From assembly GCF_030027245.1 (NCBI RefSeq), contig NZ_JASERT010000001.1:1-64000 (forward strand): a stretch of DNA of 64,000 nt, written 5' to 3'. A program made the position numbers and the translations under genes. Of the stretch, positions 1 to 8,515 are shown piece by piece (the stretch's first letter is position 1; every line of letters begins with the position of its first letter). This stretch comes from Asticcacaulis sp. EMRT-3 (GTDB lineage Bacteria; Pseudomonadota; Alphaproteobacteria; Caulobacterales; Caulobacteraceae). Below the pieces are notes generated by a model. The model was not told where the DNA came from, did no database searches, and saw only the letters and a program-made list of their open reading frames with translations.

Positions 1-1199
1 AATTCATGCTGGATGGCACGCGCGTCGGCACGGGCGGCGGCAATCACATCGTCATGGGGGCGGCGCAACCGTCCGACTCGCCCTTCCTGCGCAGGCCGGA
101 TGTGCTGGGCTCGATGCTGCGCTTCTGGCAGAACCATCCAAGCCTCTCCTATCTCTTTTCCGGCCTCTATATCGGCGCGACATCTCAGGCCCCACGCATC
201 GACGAGGCGCGCCACGAAGCGCTGTATGAGCTGGAAATCGCGCTGAACAATCTGCCCGGTGGTGAGGCGGAATCGGCCCCCTGGCTGGTGGACCGGTTAT
301 TGCGCAACCTGCTGGTCGATTTGAGCGGCAATACCCACCGCGCCGAATTCTGCATCGACAAGCTGTATAGCCCCGACAGTGACCGCGGACGGCTGGGGCT
401 TTTGGAAATGCGCGGCTATGAGATGAGCCCGCACCCGCAGATGAACCTGATTCAGGGCCTGCTGATCCGCGCCCTGGTCGCGGTCTTCTGGAAGACGCCC
501 TATAAGGCGCCGCTGGTGCGCTGGGGCACGCAATTGCACGACCGTTTCATGCTGGGCCATTTCGTCCACGAAGATCTGGGCGAGGTGCTGGATCATCTGA
601 AAACAAACGGGTTTGTCTTCGAGGCCGACTGGTTCATTCCCTTCTTCGATTTCCGCTTCCCTTCGGTGGGCAAGGTGCAGATCGGCGGGCTGACGCTCGA
701 ACTGAAAAGCGCGCTCGAACCGTGGCCGGTGATGGGCGAGGAGCCTTCGGGTGGCGGCACGTCGCGCGGCGTCGATTCGTCGGTTGAACGGCTGGAGGTG
801 GTGCTGACGGGGGCGGTGCCCGATCAGCATGTCGTGACCTGCAATGGCCGCCGCCTGCCGCTGCAAGCCACGCGCGACGGCAGCACCCAGGTGGCGGGCG
901 TGCGCTATAAGGCGTGGGCGCCGTATTCCAGCCTGCATCCCAATCTGCCGGTCAATTCGCCGCTGATTTTCGATGTGATCGACACGCGGCTGGAGCGCAG
1001 CCTTGGCGGTTGTCGCTATCACGTCATGCACCCCGGCGGGCGTAATTACGAAACCCTGCCGCTCAATGAGAACGAGGCCGAGGGCCGCCGCCTGTCGCGT
1101 TTCGAAGCCCCCACCCATACGGTGGGCCGGGTCAGGGTGCCGCCGATTGAGCACAATCCCGACTATCCGCGGACGCTCGATCTGCGCTGGAAGCCCTAA
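1..1199 (+). CDS. DUF2126 / transglutaminase-like family protein, C-terminal part (5' end outside window)
   Basis: The reading frame is open from the first base of the window, so this is the last ~399 residues of a longer protein. The stretch beginning [15 protein letters not shown], followed by the segment with [15 protein letters not shown], resembles the C-terminal DUF2126 region of large (~1100 residue) bacterial proteins that carry a transglutaminase-like N-terminal domain. The end, with [10 protein letters not shown], fits the natural C-terminus of that family. The biochemical role of the family is not established; it often sits with alpha-E and proteasome-like genes, which are not visible here. 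Family assignment is from recognition of the sequence and the N-terminal domain cannot be seen. Confidence 0.75.
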   Translation, partial: FMLDGTRVGTGGGNHIVMGAAQPSDSPFLRRPDVLGSMLRFWQNHPSLSYLFSGLYIGATSQAPRIDEARHEALYELEIALNNLPGGEAESAPWLVDRLLRNLLVDLSGNTHRAEFCIDKLYSPDSDRGRLGLLEMRGYEMSPHPQMNLIQGLLIRALVAVFWKTPYKAPLVRWGTQLHDRFMLGHFVHEDLGEVLDHLKTNGFVFEADWFIPFFDFRFPSVGKVQIGGLTLELKSALEPWPVMGEEPSGGGTSRGVDSSVERLEVVLTGAVPDQHVVTCNGRRLPLQATRDGSTQVAGVRYKAWAPYSSLHPNLPVNSPLIFDVIDTRLERSLGGCRYHVMHPGGRNYETLPLNENEAEGRRLSRFEAPTHTVGRVRVPPIEHNPDYPRTLDLRWKP

Positions 1200-1518
1200 G
1201 GGCGGCTGACGTGAGCGTTTACAGCCTAAAGCAAGAACCCCCACCACCGCTTCGCTGCGCTCGCGGTCCCCCTCCCCGAATTTGAAGACAAATTCAGGGA
1301 GGTATAAGAGGTTGACGATCTATACCTCCCTGAAAACGGCTCCTATAGATGGGTCATTCCCGTCCTAGTCGCCCGCGAAAACGCATGGTAGCCTGATGTT
1401 CAACGAACAGAGGGGAGTAGCCTGAAGCCTCTGTACGGGCTGGACTGAGCAGGCATGGCTTGAAATGGCCATATTGCGGTGCAATATATGGCTGGTAATT
1501 GCATAGCGAGGGCTGCCC
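1200..1518. other. Intergenic region with repeat-derived palindrome, no gene seen
   Basis: The stretch between the DUF2126 gene and the patatin gene holds a run of the GGGGAGG-type interspersed element (about 1236-1334) ending in a 14-bp perfect inverted repeat. From 1335 to the patatin ribosome binding site I see no convincing coding frame. GAGGG six bases before the ATG at 1519 is the likely ribosome binding site for the next gene. Confidence 0.6.
1293..1334. repeat. 14-bp perfect inverted repeat (TTCAGGGAGGTATA / TATACCTCCCTGAA)
   Basis: The arms lie at 1293-1306 and 1321-1334 with a 14-base loop. It directly follows a C-rich segment (CCCCCACCACCGCTTCGC) that recurs near 41804, so it is a copy of an interspersed palindromic element and not a typical terminator; no T-run follows. 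Confidence 0.75.
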
Positions 1519-2700
1519 ATGTCGTTCGACAATACCAAACCGTCGCCTAAAACCCTTCACCGCCGCCACCAGTTAAAACTGCCCTATGACCAGACCGTGC
1601 TGGTCATGCAGGGCGGCGGGGCGCTGGGCGCCTATCAGGCCGGGGCCTATGAGGTGTTGCACGAAAGCGGGGTCGAGCCCGACTGGATCGCCGGGATTTC
1701 GATCGGGGCGATCAATGCCGCCATCATCGCCGGCAATGCGCCCGAAGACCGGGTCAGGCATTTGCGCGCCTTCTGGGAAGAGATTTCCACCTCGGTGCCG
1801 GGGGAATCGCTGGCGCGCGGCCACGGCAGCGCCGAATTCGGCTTTCGTCAGTTGAGTGGCCTGCAAAGCCTGATGTCCGGCGTCAAAGGCTTTTTCCGCC
1901 CGTGGTTCTTCCTGCCGTGGTTCAACCGCGAGGGTACGCCCGAAGCGACCAGCTTTTACGATACGGCCCCTCTGCGCGAAACGCTTTTGCGCCATGTCGA
2001 TTTCGACCGCATCAATAAGGGGCCGATGCGCCTCAGCCTGGGGACGGTGCATGTCAAGACCGGCAATTTCGTCTATTTCGACAGTCATGAACCGGAGCGC
2101 GTGATCGGGCCGGAACACGTCATGGCCTCGGCTGCCCTGCCGCCCGGTTTTCCGGCTGTCTATGTCGATGGCGAAGCCTATTGGGATGGCGGCCTCGTTT
2201 CCAATACGCCGCTGTCCTATGTGCTGGACGCCGGTGTGGCCAAGGATACGCTGATCTTTCAGATCGACCTGTTCAGCGCCGTGGGCCCCGTGCCGCAGAA
2301 CATGGACGAGGTGCAGGAACGCATCAAGGACATCACCTATTCGAGCCGGACGCGCCTCAATACCGACGCCTTTCTCGAAAAATACCGGCTGCGTCACGCC
2401 ATTCGCGCCCTGGCGCAGTATGTGCCCGAGGCCGATCTGGCACGGCTGTGCGACCAGCGCCTGCCCGCCGATGTCTTTGATGGCCGGGTCAGTCTGGTGC
2501 ACATCATCAATCGCAGCAACCGCCGCGAGATTCAGGCGAAGGATTTCGAATTCTGGCGTGTGTCGATCGAAGGCCACTGGCGCGACGGGATGCGCGACGC
2601 CCGCACCGCTATGGCCGCCGAAACCTGGCGCGAATTCAGCGATCCCGATACCGGCCTTGCCGTTTACGACTACATGCGCCCCGACAGCGATGCACGATAA
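1519..2700 (+). CDS. Patatin-like phospholipase family protein (DUF3734-type C-terminus)
   Basis: 393 residues. This is a serine lipid acyl hydrolase of the patatin family. It shows the oxyanion loop GGGALGAYQAG (residues 32-42), the nucleophile elbow GISIG with Ser61, and the catalytic Asp in the DGG motif at residue 223, so the Ser-Asp dyad is complete. The C-terminal third (after about residue 260) matches the extension seen in bacterial patatins annotated with DUF3734. No signal peptide is evident, so it probably acts in the cytoplasm or on the inner membrane. The start is supported by GAGGG six bases upstream. The substrate is unknown; phospholipid or polyhydroxybutyrate-related esters are possible, and PHB genes lie 58 kb away, but nothing here links them. 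Confidence 0.88.
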   Translation: MSFDNTKPSPKTLHRRHQLKLPYDQTVLVMQGGGALGAYQAGAYEVLHESGVEPDWIAGISIGAINAAIIAGNAPEDRVRHLRAFWEEISTSVPGESLARGHGSAEFGFRQLSGLQSLMSGVKGFFRPWFFLPWFNREGTPEATSFYDTAPLRETLLRHVDFDRINKGPMRLSLGTVHVKTGNFVYFDSHEPERVIGPEHVMASAALPPGFPAVYVDGEAYWDGGLVSNTPLSYVLDAGVAKDTLIFQIDLFSAVGPVPQNMDEVQERIKDITYSSRTRLNTDAFLEKYRLRHAIRALAQYVPEADLARLCDQRLPADVFDGRVSLVHIINRSNRREIQAKDFEFWRVSIEGHWRDGMRDARTAMAAETWREFSDPDTGLAVYDYMRPDSDAR

Positions 2701-2846
2701 GCGTTGTGAACAGGCCGCAGGCTTGTGACAAATATGCTGCCATTTGAGAAAGATGACAAAATCATGGCGGGGCTACTGGCATAAATGGACGCGAACCTCA
2801 TATAATCAGACTGAACAGTACGGTTTGATATGTGAGGGCTGTCGCC

Positions 2847-3779
2847 ATGCGACGGATCATGATGTTTCTGGCGACGCTGGCGGCCCTGTCCGCCGCACCC
2901 GCCTTCGCCACTCAGGACGCCCTGGCCCTGCGCGATCAGCAGCGCCAGCCGGAGACGGCCGATATAGCGGCCTTGCAAAAGAAGGCGAGCGCTGGCGATG
3001 TGGCCTCAGAGCGCAGGCTGGCCGATGATTATTTCAGCGGTAACGGCGTGGCGCAGGATTTCGCGCAGGCCATCATCTGGTACACCAAGGCCGCCGAAAC
3101 AGGCGATGCTGAGTCGCAGACCGAGCTGGGCCTGATGTATGCCAAGGGGCAGGGCGTGGCCAAAGACTATGCTCAGGCGCTGAACTGGACGCGCAAGGCC
3201 GCCGCTCAGGGCTATGCCGGGGCGCAGTATAATCTCGGCATCGCCTATGATAACGGCATCGGCGTGGCCCATGACGCGGCGCAGGCTTTCGGCTGGTACA
3301 AAGCCGCTGCCGCGCAGGGCTATGACATCGCGCAGTTCAATATCGGCAATATGTATGAGCTGGGCGACGGAGTGGCGCAGGACTATGCGCAGGCGCGGCT
3401 GTGGTATCAAAAGGCCGCCGATCAGGGTTATGCACCGGCGCAATATAATCTCGGCAATATGAATCTGAGCGGCGAGGGCGCGCTCGCCGATCCGGCAGCC
3501 GCCCTGTCGCTGATCGAAGCGTCGGCGCATCAGGGCTTTCCGCTGGCCCAGAGCCGTCTGGCGGCCCTCTATTATCAGGGCGTCGGTGTGACGGCTGACA
3601 AGGTGACGGCCTATGCCTGGGCCCTGCTGGCGGCAGAAGGCGGCGATGGCGATGCGCGCGACATGCTGACGGCGATGGATAGTGGTCACGAACTGACCAA
3701 TGATGAGCTGGCGCGGGCGGCGCAGGTGGCCGATAAGCTGGCCGATCAACTGGCGAAAAGCGCGGCTGACGGGGCCTGA
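2847..3779 (+). CDS. Sel1-repeat (TPR-like) exported protein
   Basis: 310 residues from the ATG at 2847. I prefer this start over the GTG at 2832 because GAGGG (2834-2838) is correctly spaced for it. An N-terminal signal peptide (MRRIMMFLATLAALSAAPAFA) predicts export to the periplasm. Residues ~50-265 consist of about six or seven 36-residue Sel1 repeats, recognisable by GLMYAKGQGVAKDYAQALNW-type units and the recurring A..LG..Y..G.GV..D...A..W pattern. Such alpha-alpha superhelices mediate protein-protein contacts. The C-terminus is a charged helix. The specific partner is unknown. It is transcribed alone, upstream of tRNA-Val. Confidence 0.88.
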   Translation: MRRIMMFLATLAALSAAPAFATQDALALRDQQRQPETADIAALQKKASAGDVASERRLADDYFSGNGVAQDFAQAIIWYTKAAETGDAESQTELGLMYAKGQGVAKDYAQALNWTRKAAAQGYAGAQYNLGIAYDNGIGVAHDAAQAFGWYKAAAAQGYDIAQFNIGNMYELGDGVAQDYAQARLWYQKAADQGYAPAQYNLGNMNLSGEGALADPAAALSLIEASAHQGFPLAQSRLAALYYQGVGVTADKVTAYAWALLAAEGGDGDARDMLTAMDSGHELTNDELARAAQVADKLADQLAKSAADGA

Positions 3780-3822
3780 TTGAATTTTCCGCAGAAAAAC
3801 GCCATAAAACACATGGCGGCGC

Positions 3823-3850
3823 TTGCCACGCGACGAGGGCTTGGTTATAC
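3823..3850 (+). promoter_or_regulatory. Candidate sigma-70 promoter for tRNA-Val
   Basis: TTGCCA (3823-3828) and TTATAC (3845-3850) are separated by 16 bases and lie about 84 bases upstream of the mature tRNA 5' end. This is consistent with a housekeeping promoter; no transcription start evidence is available. Confidence 0.4.
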
Positions 3851-3933
3851 ACCCGCTCCTCGGTCGGCCCAAGGCTTTGCCGGGAAAGCGCGCAACCTTC
3901 CCAGGAAGCGAAGCGTGAGAGCAAGATGAAGAT

Positions 3934-4008
3934 GGGCGCTTAGCTCAGCGGGAGAGCACTTCGTTGACATCGAAGGGGTCACTGGTTCAATCCCAGTAGT
4001 GCCCACCA
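3934..4008 (+). tRNA. tRNA-Val (anticodon GAC), CCA encoded
   Basis: The 75-base sequence folds as a cloverleaf: acceptor GGGCGCT pairs with AGTGCCC (one G-U), the D arm contains AGCTCAGCGGGAGAGC, the anticodon stem CTTCG/CGAAG encloses loop TTGACAT with anticodon GAC, and the T arm contains GGTTCAATCC. The 3' CCA is in the DNA. A strong Rho-independent terminator follows 12 bases later. Confidence 0.96.
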
Positions 4009-4020
4009 TCTTCAAAAAAA

Positions 4021-4047
4021 GCGTCCGGTCGTTCCGGGCGCTTTTTT
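4021..4047 (+). terminator. Rho-independent terminator of tRNA-Val
   Basis: GCGTCCGG and CCGGGCGC form a stem with a TCGTT loop (one G-U pair), followed by TTTTTT. Confidence 0.9.
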
Positions 4048-4075
4048 GCTGTTTGGGGTATCCTGACAAAGAAAT

Positions 4076-4127
4076 CCCCCCTCCGCCGCCGACAAGCGGC
4101 GGCACCTCCCCCGTAAACGGGGGAGGA
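4076..4127. repeat. GGGGAGG-type interspersed palindromic element
   Basis: Two adjacent hairpins: GCCGCC-GACAA-GCGGCGGC and CCTCCCCCGT-AA-ACGGGGGAGG. The same CCTCCCC...GGGGAGG building block recurs at 9970, 12066, 15519 and 41850. It lies between tRNA-Val and the 3' end of cpdR and may help end the cpdR transcript. Confidence 0.7.
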
Positions 4128-4138
4128 TGAAAGATTTA

Positions 4139-4507
4139 TCAGGCAGCGATCAAACGTTCGACCTCGGTGACGATTTCGCGCAAATGCACGGGCTTTTCGA
4201 GCACCTTGGCATTCGGCGAGGCCTTTTTAGCATTGAGTGCCACGGCGGCGAAGCCGGTGATGAACATGATCTTGAGATCAGGCTGGCGTTCGGCGGCGCG
4301 CTTGGCCACCTCGATGCCATCGGCGCCCGGCATGACGATGTCGGTCAGCAGCAGGTCATAGGGGCCATTGTCGAGCGCCAGTATGGCCGTGTCGCCATCG
4401 GCGCAGCTCACCACCTCATAACCGGCGCGTTGCAGGGCGCGCGTCAGGAAGCTGCGCACGGAATCCTCATCTTCGGCGAGCAGGATTTTTTTCATCTGGT
4501 CTGTCAT
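4139..4507 (-). CDS. cpdR: Cell-cycle response regulator CpdR
   Basis: 122 residues, a single receiver domain. It shows the acidic pocket E12-D13, phospho-acceptor Asp56 in LLTDIVMPGADG, the conserved Thr in FITGFAA and Lys in EKPVHL. The order ILLAEDE, LLLTDIVMP, DLKIMFITGFAAVALN is characteristic of alphaproteobacterial CpdR. The unphosphorylated form is known in Caulobacter to prime the ClpXP protease for substrates such as PdeA, with phosphate supplied by CckA-ChpT. The C-terminus LIAA ends in Ala-Ala, as expected for a protein that is itself ClpXP-degradable. Start chosen at MTDQMKK; MKK four codons later is an alternative. Divergent from the amidohydrolase at 4643. Confidence 0.9.
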   Translation of the reverse strand: MTDQMKKILLAEDEDSVRSFLTRALQRAGYEVVSCADGDTAILALDNGPYDLLLTDIVMPGADGIEVAKRAAERQPDLKIMFITGFAAVALNAKKASPNAKVLEKPVHLREIVTEVERLIAA

Positions 4508-4642
4508 GACGGCCCCGGAAACTCTGTATCTTAATCGCCTGGCGGCGCTTGTCATCAAGTTTGCCGCCGGATCGTAAATTAGGCATGAAGACGTGGCAGG
4601 AATGTCCTATTAAAATCCTAACATGCCGATTATGATCTGCCG

Positions 4643-5512
4643 ATGAACGCGCCTTCTCCCCAGCTCTGGCAGGTTGTGCACAGGCCCGACGACGCTGTGG
4701 CCATTGCGCGACCGGAACAGCCGTGTCGCATCGTGTACAGCCTGCCGCACAGCGGACGTTATTATCCTGACAGCTTTATCGCCTCGGCGCAGGCTTCGGG
4801 GCCGGCTTTGCGCGCCAGCGAGGACGCTTTCGTCGATGCGATGGTGTCGCCGCAGGCCCTGGGCGTGCATGGCGTGACCGGTCTTTATGCCCGCGCCTTT
4901 TGCGACGTCAACCGCCATCCGCTCGAACTCGATGCACGCCTGATCCGTGGCAGGCTGCCCAGGGCCGCCCTGAGCCTGAGTGCGCGCGTCAAGGCCGGTT
5001 ATGGCGTGATTGCCCGCCGCCTGAGCGCCGATCAGGAAATCTATCGCCAGCCGCTCGATATGGACGAGGTCAATCTCAGGCTCGATCTGATCCACCGGCC
5101 CTATCACGAGGCCCTGCTTGGCCGTTTGCTGGCCGCCCGCCAATCTGCCCGGGCCGTCCTTCTTATCGACTGGCATTCGATGCCGAGTGCGGCGCTCAGC
5201 TATCTGGCGGCGCATGAGGCACGGCCCGACATCGTGCTGGGCAATCGCTATGGGGAAAGCTGCGGCGAGGGGCTGGTGCGTCAGGTGCGGGGGTTTCTGG
5301 AGGGACGGGGCTTGCGCGTCGGCCTCAACAAACCGTTCGCCGGCGGCTATATTGTCGAGCATTACGGCAGGCCGTCTGCCGGGGTCGAGGCCTTGCAGAT
5401 CGAGATCAACCGCGCCATCTATATGGACGAAGCCGCCTTGCAGCCTCATGCGGGCGCTGAGCGCCTCAAGGCGATTTTCGCGGAGATGACCGCCATGCTC
5501 CTGTCGTCCTGA
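4643..5512 (+). CDS. N-formylglutamate amidohydrolase family protein
   Basis: 289 residues. The signature SLPHSGRYYPDSF near residue 27, the DVNRHP segment, IDWHSMP near residue 175 and NKPFAGGYI near residue 230 match the FGase family (HutG type), zinc-dependent hydrolases that release formate from N-formylglutamate. No other histidine-utilisation genes are nearby, so this copy may act on another N-formyl or N-acyl amino acid. It is divergent from cpdR. Confidence 0.87.
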   Translation: MNAPSPQLWQVVHRPDDAVAIARPEQPCRIVYSLPHSGRYYPDSFIASAQASGPALRASEDAFVDAMVSPQALGVHGVTGLYARAFCDVNRHPLELDARLIRGRLPRAALSLSARVKAGYGVIARRLSADQEIYRQPLDMDEVNLRLDLIHRPYHEALLGRLLAARQSARAVLLIDWHSMPSAALSYLAAHEARPDIVLGNRYGESCGEGLVRQVRGFLEGRGLRVGLNKPFAGGYIVEHYGRPSAGVEALQIEINRAIYMDEAALQPHAGAERLKAIFAEMTAMLLSS

Positions 5513-5543
5513 CCCGGCTGGTTGACCCGGCCCGATGGCGGCC

Positions 5544-5573
5544 AAAAAAAAGGCCGCGCTCAACGGCGCGGCC
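5544..5573 (-). terminator. Rho-independent terminator read on the minus strand
   Basis: GGCCGCGC (5552-5559) and GCGCGGCC (5566-5573) form an 8-bp GC stem; on the minus strand it is followed by eight T residues (5544-5551). It would end transcripts coming from the DUF599 gene or from a small unit within 5574-5737. In the plus direction it lacks a T-run. Confidence 0.75.
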
Positions 5574-5737
5574 AAGTCTACAGGGAGGAAACGCCCAGGA
5601 AGGGCATCGACGTCGAAACGTCGAACAAGTTGAATGTAGTTTGCGGTGCAAAATAAAGCAACCCAAATCATGTGTAACAGTGATCACGTATGGTTACAAA
5701 ACGCCGCTTTCCAAAGGTTTCTTTGTGATCCGGCGTT

Positions 5738-6550
5738 TCAGAAGTCGCCGCGCTCCGTTTGCGCCGCACCATTTTGGCTGTTGCTGTCAGCATGTGCGGG
5801 CTGGATGGGCCGGGTCGGCGTCGGATAGGGATGGGCGTCGAGCAGTTCGCGCAGGCGGCGCATCCCGTGCGATGCGCGTGAAAAAGACTGGCGCCACACC
5901 AGCAGGGCCACGGCGCCGCCGGTGGCCACGATCAGCGCCTCGGGGCCGAAAAGCCAGGCACCGGCGGCCAGCGAAAAATAATAGCCGCGCACGCCTTGCG
6001 AAAAATTGGACATGGCTGGCTCCAGAATATCGAACATGGCGTCGCCGAACTGGCTCGCCGTTTCGGCGTCCATATTGTCGGGCAGGGAGCCGATTCCGGC
6101 GGCGCAGTAATTGATCTGGCGGATCGACCAGATGAAATTGAGCAGGCCGCGCGTCAGACAGGCCAGAACGAGGGCCAGCTTGAACTGAAGCAGGTGCGGC
6201 GAGGAAATATCGATGCCGAGCGCCTGCGCCGACTGGATCGGCACCTGGCCGCCGAACAGAACCCCGGCAACGGCGGCGATCAGGATCAGATTGGCCGAGG
6301 AAAAATTGGTGGCCGAATTGACGCCGTGGGCGATCAGGTTGGAATCGAACAGCTTGAAGCTGCGGATCACCATTTCGCGCATCCAGGCATGGCGCACCAC
6401 GCTGAGATCCCTGGCGATCACCCCGGCTTTTCTGGATGCGGCCCGTAAAAATGGCTCGTAGCCGAACCAGCACAGGATGAAAAAGGTCAGGGCCAGCAGA
6501 TCGAGCGGGCTGTGCAGCAGGTGCAGTATGGAGGGCAGGAGGACGGACAT
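5738..6550 (-). CDS. DUF599 family integral membrane protein
   Basis: 270 residues. The start at 6550 is supported by GAGG eight bases upstream; an in-frame codon 13 residues earlier lacks a site. Four hydrophobic segments are visible (residues ~8-28, ~85-105, ~125-147 and ~195-225). The segments around SLDLLALTFFILCWFGYE-type N-terminus, NSATNFSSANLIL and SFSQGVRGYYFSLAA match DUF599. The function is unknown. The C-terminal tail is rich in Pro and hydrophilic. It is transcribed alone and opposite to ppa. Confidence 0.82.
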   Translation of the reverse strand: MSVLLPSILHLLHSPLDLLALTFFILCWFGYEPFLRAASRKAGVIARDLSVVRHAWMREMVIRSFKLFDSNLIAHGVNSATNFSSANLILIAAVAGVLFGGQVPIQSAQALGIDISSPHLLQFKLALVLACLTRGLLNFIWSIRQINYCAAGIGSLPDNMDAETASQFGDAMFDILEPAMSNFSQGVRGYYFSLAAGAWLFGPEALIVATGGAVALLVWRQSFSRASHGMRRLRELLDAHPYPTPTRPIQPAHADSNSQNGAAQTERGDF

Positions 6551-6721
6551 GAAGGGCCTCAGGCGAAGGAATGGAGAATCGCGGGCCATCCTACCGCGAT
6601 GAGGCCTGCGGCGCTAAGCCAATTCCATTAAAGATGCCCGATCCGCTGTTTCTCGCTTGTGCGAGAGTGGGCAAACCCCTATGACAGCCGCAAAGTTTTT
6701 GTTCAAAAGTCGAAAAAGATC

Positions 6722-7258
6722 ATGAATATCGATAAAATCTCCGTCGGGGTCAATGCGCCCTGGGACATCAATGCCATCATCGAAATCCCGCAGGGCGGCC
6801 TGCCGGTGAAATACGAAATGGACAAGGATTCGGGCGCTCTGTTCGTGGACCGCTTCCTCTACACCTCCATGTTCTATCCCGGCAATTATGGCTTTATCCC
6901 CCATACCCTGGCCGATGATGGCGATCCGTGCGACGTGATGGTGGTAGGGCCGACGCCGGTTTATCCGGGCGTGGTGATCCGTTGCCGCCCGATCGGCGCG
7001 CTGGTGATGGAAGACGAGGCGGGCCGCGACGAGAAAATCCTCGCCGTGCCGGTCGATAAGCTGCACCCCTTCTATACGGACGTGGCCAGCTATCGCCAGA
7101 TGCCGCAAATCTTCATCGACCAGATCACGCACTTTTTTGCCCACTACAAGGATCTGGAAAAGAACAAGACGACCAATGTCATCGGCTGGGTCGAACCCGA
7201 AGCCGCCGCCCAGTTGATCCGCGAAGGCCAGGAGCGCCTGGCGCAAAAGATCGGCTGA
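6722..7258 (+). CDS. ppa: Inorganic pyrophosphatase (family I)
   Basis: 178 residues, the usual length. It hydrolyses pyrophosphate to phosphate, pulling biosynthetic reactions forward in the cytoplasm. Seen: the N-terminal substrate segment IEIPQGGLPVKYE, the signature DGDPCDVMV with metal-binding Asp residues, and the Asp-rich EDEAGRDEKI segment. MNIDKISVG at 6722 is the family's normal beginning; the open frame upstream to 6659 is not typical. A strong terminator follows at 7281. Confidence 0.96.
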   Translation: MNIDKISVGVNAPWDINAIIEIPQGGLPVKYEMDKDSGALFVDRFLYTSMFYPGNYGFIPHTLADDGDPCDVMVVGPTPVYPGVVIRCRPIGALVMEDEAGRDEKILAVPVDKLHPFYTDVASYRQMPQIFIDQITHFFAHYKDLEKNKTTNVIGWVEPEAAAQLIREGQERLAQKIG

Positions 7259-7280
7259 TCCGATCGGCCTGAGGCTGTGA

Positions 7281-7310
7281 AAAGGCCGGTCATGCGTACC
7301 GGCCTTTTTA
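7281..7310 (+). terminator. Rho-independent terminator of ppa
   Basis: AAAGGCCGGT (7281-7290) and ACCGGCCTTT (7298-7307) form a perfect stem with a 7-base loop and a trailing T-rich tract. Confidence 0.9.
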
Positions 7311-7336
7311 TTTATGTGAGCGATTGAGTTTACGGC

Positions 7337-8242
7337 TTAAATCGCAATCGATTGCCGGGGATCGTGAACATCTTCGGCGATGGAGCGGGTGGATTTTCCT
7401 TCGTCCGCGCCCGCTTCTGCCGTATCCTCGCCGAACAGCTTGTTGGCGAAACGGTTGGCGGCGGCGGCCTTGTCCATGCCCAGACCTTCCATCATGGCCA
7501 TGACCTGAGGCTCCAGCGTGGTGCGGGACAGGGCTTTGGCGCGCAGATCCTGCACCACGGCGGCCACTGCATGGGTGAATTTCGGATTGCGGATCATCTT
7601 GCAGGCCGGCACGATAATCTGCATCTGCTGCATGATCGATGTGGTGGCGGCGTTTACGTCTTCATCGAAAATATCGAGTGAGGCGCGCAGCAAACGCACC
7701 GCCTCCTCCACCGCTATCTTCAGCCCGCCATTATCGCCCCGGCGCTTCTTCTGACCCTTGTAATTGCCGGTATTGAAGCTGCGGCGGCACGGCCCGACAT
7801 AGGCGCTGACCTCGATCCATTCACGCGGCTTGAACAGCACGTTTTGCAGGCGGGTCAGCAGGTCCTGCCAGGCGAAGGGCTTGGCCAGCACTTCGTGAAT
7901 ACCGGCATTGCGTGCCTCGTTGAGCTGCTCAGCCGTCACCTCCGACTTCATCATCAGCACGGGCACGGCCTTAGCGCGCACCTGGCTGCGGCGCAGATCG
8001 CGCGTAAAGGCGATGCCGTCGATTGTGGCGGTCTTGTATTCGGTCATGATCAGTTGCGGATCGAAGTCCGGCAACATGGCCATGCCTTTACGGTCATCGC
8101 TCTCTATAACGATATTATCGCAGCCCAGCACACGCAGCATGTCGGCCAGCATCCGCGCATAGGCCGGATTGCCTTCCAGTATCAGCACGCGGCTCATATG
8201 CTGGCGCAAACGGGACTGCAATTTGGGATCGAGAGCGAACAT
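7337..8242 (-). CDS. Receiver-domain protein with degenerate phosphorylation site
   Basis: 301 residues. Residues ~17-140 have the receiver pattern (SRVLILEGN, MTEYKTATIDG, VPVLMMKSE, EVLAKPF). The Lys of KPF is present, but the acidic pair of strand 1 is Glu23-Gly24 and the phospho-acceptor position is Glu68, so phosphorylation is unlikely; a Glu can imitate the phosphorylated state. After a basic linker (KGQKKRRG) comes a helical C-terminal region of ~140 residues with no DNA-binding domain that I recognise. Related proteins with this altered site are common in Caulobacterales. It probably transmits or scaffolds a signal without phosphotransfer (inference). Confidence 0.75.
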   Translation of the reverse strand: MFALDPKLQSRLRQHMSRVLILEGNPAYARMLADMLRVLGCDNIVIESDDRKGMAMLPDFDPQLIMTEYKTATIDGIAFTRDLRRSQVRAKAVPVLMMKSEVTAEQLNEARNAGIHEVLAKPFAWQDLLTRLQNVLFKPREWIEVSAYVGPCRRSFNTGNYKGQKKRRGDNGGLKIAVEEAVRLLRASLDIFDEDVNAATTSIMQQMQIIVPACKMIRNPKFTHAVAAVVQDLRAKALSRTTLEPQVMAMMEGLGMDKAAAANRFANKLFGEDTAEAGADEGKSTRSIAEDVHDPRQSIAI

Positions 8243-8340
8243 TCAGCTAAACCCGGCGAGGATCATTTCGTCGAGCTTAGCGCAGCAGCGTAAAAATTCG
8301 TTTAGGCGGTAAGGTTAATGGCGCGGAAACTTTGCCGACT

Positions 8341-8388
8341 AATACCAACTTGCGCGGACCTGAACCTATTTGGGTGCAAGTTGGTATT
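8341..8388. repeat. 13-bp perfect inverted repeat (AATACCAACTTGC / GCAAGTTGGTATT)
   Basis: Arms at 8341-8353 and 8376-8388, loop 22 bases, followed by CGTTTTTTT on the plus strand. It lies between the receiver gene and the 3' end of purA, both on the minus strand, so it does not terminate a plus-strand gene that I can identify. Confidence 0.75.
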
Positions 8389-8472
8389 CGTTTTTTTGCA
8401 GCTCAAGCGCCGCCAATCTTCTTTGATTAAGAATGGGCTCGCCGCATACGCGGCGACGCGCAGTCGCGCTTG

Positions 8473-8507
8473 CCAAGCTGCGATGAGTCAAAGTCATCGC
8501 AGCTTGG
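8473..8507. repeat. 14-bp perfect inverted repeat downstream of purA
   Basis: CCAAGCTGCGATGA and TCATCGCAGCTTGG enclose a 7-base loop. It begins only about 8 bases after the purA stop codon and could stabilise or end the purA transcript, although no T-run follows on the minus strand. Its outer end (CTTGGTAT) resembles the outer end of the repeat at 8341. Confidence 0.75.
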
Positions 8508-8515
8508 TATAACCC

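Noticed and set aside
5466..5687. 73-codon minus-strand frame across the amidohydrolase 3' end
   Set aside because: It crosses the strong minus-strand terminator and the end of a well-supported gene.
8318..8512. 64-codon plus-strand frame after the receiver gene
   Set aside because: It spans two perfect palindromes, has atypical composition and no ribosome binding site.
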